Shown piece after piece: positions 1 through 7,031 of a stretch of 55,636 nt of DNA. A program made the translations under genes and the position numbers. A model generated the notes under the pieces. It ran no database searches and had not been told where the DNA came from. It saw only the letters and a list, made by a program, of their open reading frames with translations. Source of the DNA: an uncultured Clostridium sp. (lineage in GTDB: Bacteria > Bacillota > Clostridia > TANB77 > CAG-508); contig CAMNPT010000004.1 of assembly GCA_946548575.1 (NCBI GenBank), positions 1-55,636 of the forward strand, in the 5' to 3' direction. Every line of letters starts with the position of its first letter. Position 1 is the first letter of the stretch.

Positions 1-12
1 TCATCCGCACCA
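1..12 (+). tRNA. possible 3' end of a tRNA gene (partial, left edge)
   Basis: The first twelve bases read as the end of an acceptor stem followed by a discriminator A and an encoded CCA. A matching 5' strand would start GCGGATG, which is known among leucine tRNAs. The rest of the gene lies outside the window, so neither fold nor anticodon can be tested. Integrating elements often use tRNA 3' ends, and mobilisation genes follow directly, so this could be the att side of the element. No second copy of these bases was found in the window. Confidence 0.35.
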
Positions 13-72
13 ATTTTTAAGATTTTTGTTAGAAATTATTAGAATTTTACAGAAATCAAAAATGTTTAAAAT

Positions 73-112
73 ACACTTATCATGATACTTTGATAGGTGT
101 TTTTATTTTTTT
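73..112 (+). terminator. Rho-independent terminator
   Basis: A ten-base stem (ACACTTATCA pairing with TGATAGGTGT, one G-T pair) around an eight-base loop is followed by a T-rich run. It would end transcription entering from the left edge, before the RepA-like gene. Confidence 0.6.
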
Positions 113-220
113 AATTGTTTCTTACAATTTCTAAAAAATGTTCAAAAATGTTCCAAATTAAAGTTCCAAAAAATTGGAGCTTTTTTTGTTTTCATATTAG
201 TTTTCGGAAAGGAAATTTTA

Positions 221-766
221 ATGAATGAAAATCTACAATTATTTAAAGCAAATGAAGTTCTGCAATACAAATTTATAACTGTACCAAAAGAACTATTTGT
301 TAATCCTAAATATAGTCATCTATCTTCTGATAGCAAATTATTATACGGATTTATACTAGATAGATTTCATCTTTCTATTCAAAATAACTGGAAAGATGAA
401 AATGACAATATATATTTAATATTTACAAGAAGAGATATTCAGACATTATTTCATTTATCAGATAAAACTGTTACAAAAGCATTTAAAGAATTAAGTGATT
501 GTAATCTTATCTATGAAAAGAAACAAGGAAGAAATAAGCCAAATTTAATTTATCCTTGTAAAATAGATTTTGAATGGAGTCGTAAAAATTACGATTCAGG
601 ACTCGTAAAATCTACGACTCTGGAATCGGAAAATTTACGACCTAATAATACTAATAATAAAAATACTAATAGAGTAAAAAGCAAACACACTTCAAATTTT
701 GAACAAAGAAGTTATGAAGGTTTTGACTTTAATACTCTGCTTGCAAATTATAAAGAAATTATTTAA
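221..766 (+). CDS. RepA_N-family replication initiator-like protein
   Basis: A 181-residue protein resembling the N-terminal winged-helix domain of RepA_N initiators, which start theta replication of Firmicutes plasmids and also occur in integrative elements. Visible signs are the FITVPKELF opening, the SSDSKLLYGFILDR segment near residues 36-49, and a helix-turn-helix around residues 68-95 (FTRRDIQTLF followed by SDKTVTKAFKEL). After residue 120 the sequence is polar and Asn/Ser-rich, without the longer C-terminal domain of full plasmid initiators. The ATG follows a GGAAAGGA ribosome site. It leads the plus-strand mobilisation module. It may act as a regulator rather than an initiator. Confidence 0.75.
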   Translation: MNENLQLFKANEVLQYKFITVPKELFVNPKYSHLSSDSKLLYGFILDRFHLSIQNNWKDENDNIYLIFTRRDIQTLFHLSDKTVTKAFKELSDCNLIYEKKQGRNKPNLIYPCKIDFEWSRKNYDSGLVKSTTLESENLRPNNTNNKNTNRVKSKHTSNFEQRSYEGFDFNTLLANYKEII

Positions 767-782
767 AAGGAGATTTGATGAT

Positions 783-1175
783 ATGAAAAATAAAGAATTA
801 CCAAAAAATTATATTGATGAAAAAACAGGAATTGAATATAGATTGGTTGGAGACTACTACATTCCCAATCTAGTTTTACCTAATAAAAAGGATGTAAAAT
901 TAGGGAGATATGGAAGAATGAGAGCAAGATACTTAAAAGAAAATAAAAAAGCAGAATATACAATAATGCTTATAGAAAATACCTTACAAGACCATTTAAT
1001 TGAAATAGATAAAACAGCAAATGAAAGATTTGAATTATTGATGAAACAATTTATAAAAAAAGAAAATATTACAGAAGATTTAAAAGCCACCAATCAAATG
1101 GAATGGGTTGGCAAAATGAATGCTATTAAAAATGCAGTCGAAGAAATTATATTGAAAGAATTAATTTATGTTTAG
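783..1175 (+). CDS. TnpV family transposon-encoded protein
   Basis: A 130-residue protein of the TnpV type, common in Clostridial conjugative and mobilisable elements; its biochemical role is unknown. Family hallmarks are the opening ELPKNYIDEKTGIEYRL, the YYIPNL segment, a GRYGRMRARYLKE block and the C-terminal NQMEWVGKMN plus ILKELIYV ending. The longer reading from 699 overlaps the previous gene. The ATG at 783 has AAGGAGA nine bases upstream and gives the normal family length. It lies 16 bases after the RepA-like gene, in the same operon. Confidence 0.8.
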   Translation: MKNKELPKNYIDEKTGIEYRLVGDYYIPNLVLPNKKDVKLGRYGRMRARYLKENKKAEYTIMLIENTLQDHLIEIDKTANERFELLMKQFIKKENITEDLKATNQMEWVGKMNAIKNAVEEIILKELIYV

Positions 1176-1187
1176 GAGGAAATGAAA

Positions 1188-1508
1188 ATGGAAGATATGA
1201 AATTATATGATATAGATTCAGGAGAATTATGTGAGTTAATAGATAGCAAAAGAATTGAATTAAGAAATAAAAATGAAGACTATAAAAAATTAAGAAATCA
1301 AGTATGTGAAATAAAAGAAAATTATCCAAATGTTTTAGCACTTATTGAAGATAATGAAGTAGAAAATTTAAATAAAGAAGAATGTAAAATACTTCAAAAA
1401 TTGCTTTCATTATATTCAAGAATGATGGACTATGAAGACAGAGAAATTTTCTTTTTAGGTGCAAGAGAAAATTATTTTTATTTTAAAAATTTAGGAATTT
1501 TAAAATAG
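1188..1508 (+). CDS. small mobilisable-element protein (DUF6664-like)
   Basis: A 106-residue charged protein with no membrane segment or catalytic motif. Its layout (MKLYDIDSGEL opening, a Lys/Glu-rich helical middle, a YPNVLALIED block, then EIFFLGARENYFYFK near the end) matches small proteins found beside TnpV and MobC in Clostridial elements, which I recall as DUF6664. The ATG at 1182 lies too close to the AGGAGGA site ending at 1180, so the in-frame ATG at 1188 is preferred. Function unknown. A terminator follows the stop codon. Confidence 0.65.
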   Translation: MEDMKLYDIDSGELCELIDSKRIELRNKNEDYKKLRNQVCEIKENYPNVLALIEDNEVENLNKEECKILQKLLSLYSRMMDYEDREIFFLGARENYFYFKNLGILK

Positions 1509-1512
1509 TTTT

Positions 1513-1550
1513 TAGAAGAATTTTCAGAGCAAAATTTCTTCTTTTTTTAC
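1513..1550 (+). terminator. Rho-independent terminator after the TnpV operon
   Basis: AGAAGAATTTT pairs with AAAATTTCTTCT across the loop CAGAGC and is followed by a T run. It separates the RepA-like/TnpV group from the MobC-relaxase group. Confidence 0.7.
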
Positions 1551-1599
1551 ACATTTTTTTAATAAAAAATGGATAACTAGGGGCAAATTTTACAACTTG

Positions 1600-1745
1600 A
1601 AATATCAAAAGAAAGCGATGCATTTATACTCCCGTATAAATCACAGTAGAAATCTTTGATTTCGTGTCTGTGATTATATGCGGTAGCTAAATACACTGCT
1701 AAAATTTCTATAATGAAATTTAATATGGGGAAATTCTTCCCCAAT
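1600..1745 (+). other. hairpin-rich segment, candidate origin of transfer
   Basis: The 250-base gap before mobC holds three perfect inverted repeats. TTTATAC pairs with GTATAAA across TCCC (1623-1640). A nested pair, TCACAG with CTGTGA outside (1641-1673) and GAAATC with GATTTC inside (1649-1663), follows. TGGGGAA pairs with TTCCCCA (1726-1743). Origins of transfer usually lie just upstream of mobC and relaxase genes and are built from such repeats. The nic site cannot be seen, and a structured leader RNA is an alternative. Confidence 0.4.
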
Positions 1746-1759
1746 CCCCTAAAAAATTT

Positions 1760-2011
1760 TTGAAAGAAAAATCTAAAAGATCAGGGTTAAATGAGTCTGA
1801 ATTTATACGTAGTATGATTAAAGGTTATAAGATAAAAGAACAACCAACAAAAGAAATTAGAGAATTTACAAGAGATATATCTGGAATAGCAAATAATATA
1901 AATCAAATCGCAAAAAGTGTTAATATGAGGTATGGAAGAAATGAAGATATAGAATATATAAAAAATACTATTTCAAGATTTGTTTTAGATTTTCAAAAGA
2001 AAGTTTATTAA
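1760..2011 (+). CDS. MobC-like mobilisation accessory protein, N-terminally short
   Basis: An 83-residue protein matching the C-terminal two thirds of MobC, the DNA-binding relaxosome partner: SGLNESEFIRSMIKGYKI at the start, then the Ile/Asn-rich IANNINQIAKSVN segment. Family members usually begin about 20 residues earlier with a strand-forming RVTEEE-like stretch. That part is missing here because the frame closes at TAA 1721. The only start is TTG 1760, and it has no good ribosome site. The gene may be a 5'-truncated remnant. The relaxase follows 23 bases later. Confidence 0.65.
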   Translation: MKEKSKRSGLNESEFIRSMIKGYKIKEQPTKEIREFTRDISGIANNINQIAKSVNMRYGRNEDIEYIKNTISRFVLDFQKKVY

Positions 2012-2034
2012 AGAAATTAGAAAGAGGTGTTGCA

Positions 2035-3336
2035 ATGGCTGTTATGAAAATAAAAACAATCAAGGGCAATCTGCAAGCAGTTATAAACTATGGTAAAAAT
2101 GGCGATAAAACGGATAATGATGTTCTAGTATCAAGTGTAAATTGTTCTGTAAATACTGCTTATGAAGAAATGGCTCTTACTAAAAAGTTCTTTCATAAAG
2201 AAGATAAAACATTAGGTTATCATATAATACAATCATTTAAAGGAAATGAAGTATCTTCTAAAACAGCAAATCAAATAGGCAAAGAACTTGCAGAAGAACT
2301 ATGGGGAGATAAATATCAAGTTATAATATGTACTCATATAAACAAAGAAAATGTGCATAATCATCTGATTTTAAATTCTGTTTCTTTTATTGATGGAAAG
2401 AAATATCATAATTCAAACTCTGAAATTGCATTTATGAAAGAAGCATCTGACAATTTGTGCATAAAATATAGATTATCACTTGTTAATACTCCACGAGCTG
2501 AAAACGAAAGAGCATTTAGACAAAATCATATTGATTATTTTAATCGTAAAGACGAAAAAATGCAAAAGATAATAACTGATATAGATGAAGCAATAAAAAC
2601 TGCTAGGAGGTATTCTGACTTCAAATTAACATTAAAAGCAAAAGGTTATAATAATATAAAAGATTCAGGAAAATATCTATCTCTAAAAACACCTTATTAT
2701 TCAAGAAATGTACGAATTGATAGAGTATTTGGAGAAAGATATTCAGTTCAAGGAATTAAAGAAAGAATTTATTATAAGGAAAAAGAAAAAAATCCTGTTG
2801 CTAATCTAAATAAAAAGTATTACAGAAAAGTTTATACTGGTCCAAAAATAAACAAGTTTTTATTAAAGACCAGTTCTTTTTATAGATTATATGTACATTA
2901 TTTATATTTCTTTGGAAAACTACCTGCTAAAAATCAATATAAAGAACTAACTCCAGAATATTATAAACAAAAACGAAAGAATAATATGATTTTTGAAGAA
3001 ATTAATTTTTTGGCGAGAAATAGTTTTAAATCTATTAGTGAAGTAGAAAATTATATGAATACTCTTGAAAAACAATTACCTGAATTAAAAGGCAAACGAG
3101 AACTTTTATGGAGGAAACACAAATCTGCAGATAGAAATAACAAAGCAAATGTATTTAAAGAAATTAATACACTTACTGATAAAATTGATACAATTCAAGC
3201 ACAAAAAAAGGCTTGTAATAGGATTATTGATAGATATGAAGAGATTAAAAAAGATTATAAAAAGGAAATTGAAGCAAAAAATAAATCACAAGAACTTATA
3301 ATCGCTGATAAGAAAAAAGTGGCTAGAAATAGATAA
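2035..3336 (+). CDS. relaxase / mobilisation nuclease (MobA/VirD2-like)
   Basis: A 433-residue relaxase that should nick oriT and carry the strand covalently. The catalytic tyrosine candidate is Y19 in the INYGKNGDKT segment. The metal-binding histidine triad is H101, H108 and H110 in HINKENVHNHLILNS. The catalytic domain covers roughly residues 1-200; the rest is a Lys-rich helical tail with a coiled coil near 330-425. Length and motifs are intact. It follows mobC, with an AGAGGTG ribosome site. No coupling protein or VirB4 is present, so the element would need a helper conjugation machine. Confidence 0.88.
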   Translation: MAVMKIKTIKGNLQAVINYGKNGDKTDNDVLVSSVNCSVNTAYEEMALTKKFFHKEDKTLGYHIIQSFKGNEVSSKTANQIGKELAEELWGDKYQVIICTHINKENVHNHLILNSVSFIDGKKYHNSNSEIAFMKEASDNLCIKYRLSLVNTPRAENERAFRQNHIDYFNRKDEKMQKIITDIDEAIKTARRYSDFKLTLKAKGYNNIKDSGKYLSLKTPYYSRNVRIDRVFGERYSVQGIKERIYYKEKEKNPVANLNKKYYRKVYTGPKINKFLLKTSSFYRLYVHYLYFFGKLPAKNQYKELTPEYYKQKRKNNMIFEEINFLARNSFKSISEVENYMNTLEKQLPELKGKRELLWRKHKSADRNNKANVFKEINTLTDKIDTIQAQKKACNRIIDRYEEIKKDYKKEIEAKNKSQELIIADKKKVARNR

Positions 3337-3362
3337 AAATCTTTACTTGATAAAATCGAATA

Positions 3363-3392
3363 GAGGAATCCACGATAGATTCCTCATTTTTA
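3363..3392 (+). terminator. terminator after the relaxase gene, possibly bidirectional
   Basis: GAGGAATC pairs with GATTCCTC across a seven-base loop, followed on the plus strand by ATTTTTATT. The minus-strand cargo operon ends at 3390, so the stem lies between two converging units. Its minus-strand T run is poorer. Confidence 0.7.
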
Positions 3393-3575
3393 TTGTTCTA
3401 CCTGTGTTTGCTGTTCTTCTTTTTCGTTTACATTTTCTTTAATATGATTTATCTCTTGATTCATTTGTTCCGTTCTTGTTACCTCAGTTGTTGCTTCTAC
3501 TCCAGATTTTAATGTAAAGATTTCTCCTATTCATTTTTCTCTTTCAATTTTATCTTCTTCTGTTAATATCTTCAT
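3390..3575 (-). pseudogene. remnant carrying the shared C-terminal tail, with in-frame TGA
   Basis: Last reading frame of the cargo operon. Its ATG shares the A of the preceding stop (TAATG), implying translational coupling. The frame reads 14 residues, a TGA at 3531-3533, then 46 residues ending at TAA 3390. The part after the TGA (SGVEATTEVTRTEQMN, then EINHIKENV) matches the C-terminal tails of the 556-aa broken protein and the glycosidase-like protein. It is either the stub of a deleted larger cargo gene or a tail-only gene broken by one mutation. TGA is used as an ordinary stop by neighbouring genes (10295, 5114), so recoding is unlikely. Confidence 0.6.
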
Positions 3576-4219
3576 TAAATTCCTTCTTTTTCTACAAATA
3601 CTTCACTTAAATTATGTCTGTTTATATCCTTTTTTTGTATAAAACCTCTTTCAGCATTAATTATTTTTATAAATTCATCATCTGATTCATCAGTTAATTC
3701 TTTTACTGCATCAATTACTTTTATTGCATTATCAAAATCCCCTTCCATTCTTAACATATCAGCAAATTGCAATAAATTATTATTATAGTTTGGTAATGTT
3801 TTATCTGCAAACATTTGACATGCTTTTTTTCTAAAATTAGAAGCATCTTTTTCGTCACTAACCCATGCTGCCATTATATATGACTTATATGCATTAAAAT
3901 AATCCATATTATTTTCATATTGCTTTGCAACCAATAAAATTTTTCTCAAAGCTCCAGAATATTTTTTTATAATCTCTTGAAAATCACGATTCCATAATTC
4001 AAGATTATTAGCCAATCTAGACTCTATTGTACTATTAATTTCATAATTTGAGTAATGACAATTTGGACACTCCATAATATTAGCACCTATTCCCATCATA
4101 CTACCAACTGGTTTCATATCAAAATCCGAATATCCTTTTACAAAATTCGACATATAATCTAAATATTCATTTTCTGTACCACATACTCCACACTTAAATA
4201 GTTTTTTTTGAATTTTCAT
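3575..4219 (-). CDS. zinc-ribbon, helical-repeat protein (DUF2225-like)
   Basis: A 214-residue soluble protein. Near the N-terminus two cysteine pairs (CGVCG at residues 10-14 and CPNC about 40 residues on) would bind one zinc ion. The remainder is helical with TPR-like spacing (DYFNAYKSYIMAAW; DFDNAIKVIDAVKEL). This arrangement resembles DUF2225 proteins, whose role is not established. No signal peptide or membrane segment. It is the penultimate frame of the minus-strand cargo operon and is coupled through a TAATG overlap to the tail remnant at its 3' side. Confidence 0.6.
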   Translation of the reverse strand: MKIQKKLFKCGVCGTENEYLDYMSNFVKGYSDFDMKPVGSMMGIGANIMECPNCHYSNYEINSTIESRLANNLELWNRDFQEIIKKYSGALRKILLVAKQYENNMDYFNAYKSYIMAAWVSDEKDASNFRKKACQMFADKTLPNYNNNLLQFADMLRMEGDFDNAIKVIDAVKELTDESDDEFIKIINAERGFIQKKDINRHNLSEVFVEKEGI

Positions 4220-4288
4220 CTTCTTTATCTCCTTAAAAAAATTTATTAATTTTATTTTTTTTACTAATTTTTCAAAAATGATAAAACT

Positions 4289-4753
4289 CTAATGATAAAT
4301 ATACCATATTAATCCCAAAATCATAACTGCAATTAAATTAAGTATTATTGCAAAACCAAATAAATATATAATCTCTCTTAATATAAAGTTATTAATTTTT
4401 GAATCTTGAGGATTGTGAATTTTATATCGTACTTTAATGTCTTTCTTTTTAACATAATATATATATTCATCTTTAAAGAATTTTCTATTAGATTTTGTTT
4501 TTATGTACTTGTAAAGCAAATTACTTATTTCAAAATCATCAATCATTGAACTTATATATTTTTTATTGTTTACAATGTAAGAATATGTTATTGTAGTATC
4601 AAATTTTTTATGTGTTGTAATGTCAGGCTTTAAATTTCTTATTTTATTAATTCGTATAATTTCCCCATCTACAATACTTGTGTCTTTATGAATTAGGTAT
4701 AACATAAAATTAAACAATATAATAATTATTAATAAACATACTATATATAGCAT
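4289..4753 (-). CDS. small membrane protein, DUF3592-like topology
   Basis: A 154-residue protein with one transmembrane helix at residues 1-20, a polar middle of about 100 residues rich in Lys and Tyr (a TITYSYIVNNKKY strand pair), and a second hydrophobic helix near 128-152. This matches DUF3592-type proteins, with a small beta domain between two helices. Function unknown. It follows the broken cargo gene by 29 bases with a ribosome site AGGAGA. As an intact membrane gene it could be an immunity or assembly factor for its neighbours, but that is inference from position alone. Confidence 0.5.
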   Translation of the reverse strand: MLYIVCLLIIIILFNFMLYLIHKDTSIVDGEIIRINKIRNLKPDITTHKKFDTTITYSYIVNNKKYISSMIDDFEISNLLYKYIKTKSNRKFFKDEYIYYVKKKDIKVRYKIHNPQDSKINNFILREIIYLFGFAIILNLIAVMILGLIWYIYH

Positions 4754-4782
4754 ATCATTTTCTCCTTGTATATCATTTTATT

Positions 4783-6457
4783 TTAATTATCTTTTTCAAG
4801 TTTTTGCATATCTTGTTGATGTATTGTTGTTTTTTCCATATTTTTTATTGCATGTACTTGTTCATTTATAGTACCACTTCTCGTTATTTCCTCTGTTTCT
4901 TCAATAGCACTTTCTAGTAAAGTGCTTGTGTTTTTTTCTCTTTTGTCTACTACTCCATTCTCACTAAATTCGAAAAATTCTCCAATATTTTCTTCGCAAG
5001 TTGCAATTTCCATAAATGTATCTATAACACTTTGAACTCTTGAATAAAGTTCTCCTATTGTTTCATTATCTTGTTCTCCTATTAATGATACTAAGCAATC
5101 TTCATTCAATTCATCACATACTACACCGTTTTACATTTTGGAATCTGCTTTTCCATCTTTCAAAGTCTTCTGGATAGTTTCCTCCTATAGATATATCTAT
5201 TTTTCCTGTTGGTTTATATGTTATTCCTATATCATTATTGTCATCAATTTTTAGTCCTTTAGGTCTCAATTGTTTTGATATTGCTATTTGTTTTTCCGAC
5301 ATTTCTGCTGTTTTGGAATTTAATATATAAGTATCAATTATTTTCTTTTCATTTTCACTTAAACCTATATATTCTTTTTCTTCTATTGCTTGAACCGTCT
5401 GTTGTATTATTTGTATTTCAAAATCTAATAACTCTTCCCTCGGTTTATCGAGTAATATATCTATATATTTATTGTATAATTGTGATGCATCTCCAACTAA
5501 ACTATCTGCAAATTCACTATTTTGGCTTTGCTCCTCTTTTGAGGAATTAGTTATTTGTTCTATTGTTTTATATCTATCATATATTTCTTCATCACTTCTA
5601 ATCTTGATTTTTCCATCTTCAGCAATATAAAAGCCACCCGATATTATTGTTTCAATCACTTTACTTGGTTTATAATTATTTGTTTTTTCATTAAACAAAG
5701 AAAACTGCTCTGGATTGCTTGATATATTAATAAATGTAGATAAACTGGTAAATCTACTAATACCACAATTTATTGTGTTTTGAGGGGATTGACAAACACT
5801 CATAATTCTTGAAAATTCTTCTAATGTGAATTCAATATCACTTTTCCCATCAAAAATATTATTCACTACAAAGTTAATCGCTCGGTCTCTGCCTTCCAAA
5901 TTGTGTTCAATTTGATATGCTATGCTATGAGAGTGTCCTGCATCATTTTCTGGAAAATCTCTTAATGGTAAATCATTTTGTATAAAAAAATTTTTTACTC
6001 CTTGCGAAATATCTCCTTCACAAATAACAAAATTATAGTTTTCTCTTTCTTCTTGTGGTATTAACTCCAAACTCTCTTTTGAAATTATAATAATTGCACT
6101 ATCACTTAACTCTACGCTTCCCCAAGTATATGAATCTCCTCCAAAAGATAAAAATTGCTCTTTGTGTTCGGCAAAAGGCTCTATAATTGCCATTTGTTTT
6201 CCATCCCAATTTCCTGCTCCATCTCCTGGATTTTCAACCACTGAATTTATTGAAAAATGTACTGTATGTCTATGTGCTGGAACAATAACATCTTTTTCTT
6301 AATCACCTAGAAATGTAGTTAGTTTTTTTCCATCCATATCTACTCTATAAATCCTATTTCCATCATAATTTGAAAGTATTTTATGTCCTTTAGGAAAGAA
6401 ATTTGTCAGATGCACCATATATAATTTATCTTTATCATATCCTAGAATCTTTTCCAT
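4783..6457 (-). pseudogene. broken ~556-aa cargo protein with the shared C-terminal tail
   Basis: Three frames join into one gene. An ATG at 6457 opens 52 residues (MEKILGYDKDKLYMVHLTNF...) that end at an in-frame TAA (6299-6301). The same frame then continues through VPAHRHTVHFSIN and about 390 residues to 5114. Removing one A from the AAAA at 5129-5132 lets it run on as VNGVVCDELNEDCL into the last 110 residues, ending in LLESAIEETEEITRSGTI. Restored length is close to the 572-aa glycosidase-like neighbour. The N-terminal half (RHTVHFSIN, GNWDGKQMAIIEPF, NDAGHSHSIAYQIEHN) looks enzymatic, but I do not recognise the family. Both breaks together suggest decay. Confidence 0.6.
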
Positions 6458-6535
6458 TAACTAATGCTCCTTTACTACAACATTGTTATTATATTCTTTA
6501 ATTACATTTTCTTACTAACATTTTAATTCTCCAAT

Positions 6536-7009
6536 TTATTTAAATTTAAATATATTTCTTATGAAATTCTTAAGTCTGACGAATATATTGTCTTTTTTAT
6601 ATTCTTCCATAGCCATATTATCTTGTATTTCTTCAGATGATATTTCATTTTCAATTTGTTCTTGTTTCTGTTTAGTTTTAAATACATCCTCTGGGTTATA
6701 CATTTCTCTTAATTTCTGTTGATGTTTTATTTCATTATCAGAATATATCTTTTTTAATCTTTGCTTTTCTTCTTCATCTTCGCACCAATATTGTAAATTT
6801 AGCATAGCAATTAAAGCCAAAGTTTCTTCTTTTAAATTCTGTTCCTTAATTGGTATATTAGGATCTATAGTTTTTGTATACGTATTATCTTTTTTTCTTT
6901 TAAAAAATTCTCTTAATTTTTTAGGCACTTTATTTCTGTTGTATTCATCTAATAATTCTATGAAATTGTCTATTTCTGTATATGCTTGTCTTGTGCTTAC
7001 TGATAACAT
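6536..7009 (-). CDS. small acidic protein of a two-member local family (copy 2)
   Basis: A 157-residue soluble protein, clearly paralogous to the one at 11105-11563. Shared features are an AYTEID helix start, NKVPKKLREFFKRK, a central NLKEETLALIAMLNLQYWC block (residues about 56-77), the MYNPEDVFK segment and a C-terminal amphipathic basic helix (NIFVRLKNFIRNIFKFK). I do not recognise the family. It sits directly upstream of the broken cargo gene in transcription order and 22 bases after the glycosidase-like gene. A small helical protein placed before large cargo genes suggests a chaperone or adaptor, but this is unproven. Confidence 0.6.
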   Translation of the reverse strand: MLSVSTRQAYTEIDNFIELLDEYNRNKVPKKLREFFKRKKDNTYTKTIDPNIPIKEQNLKEETLALIAMLNLQYWCEDEEEKQRLKKIYSDNEIKHQQKLREMYNPEDVFKTKQKQEQIENEISSEEIQDNMAMEEYKKDNIFVRLKNFIRNIFKFK

Positions 7010-7031
7010 AATAATCCTCGCTTTCTACTAC

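Noticed and set aside
2035..3336. A self-transmissible conjugative element
   Set aside because: Only relaxase and MobC-like genes are present; no VirB4, coupling protein or integrase can be seen, so at most it is mobilisable.
3390..3575. In-frame TGA as a sign of recoded TGA
   Set aside because: TGA ends other frames here (10295, 5114), TGG encodes all tryptophans in core genes, and a TAA breaks the neighbouring cargo gene. Decay is simpler.
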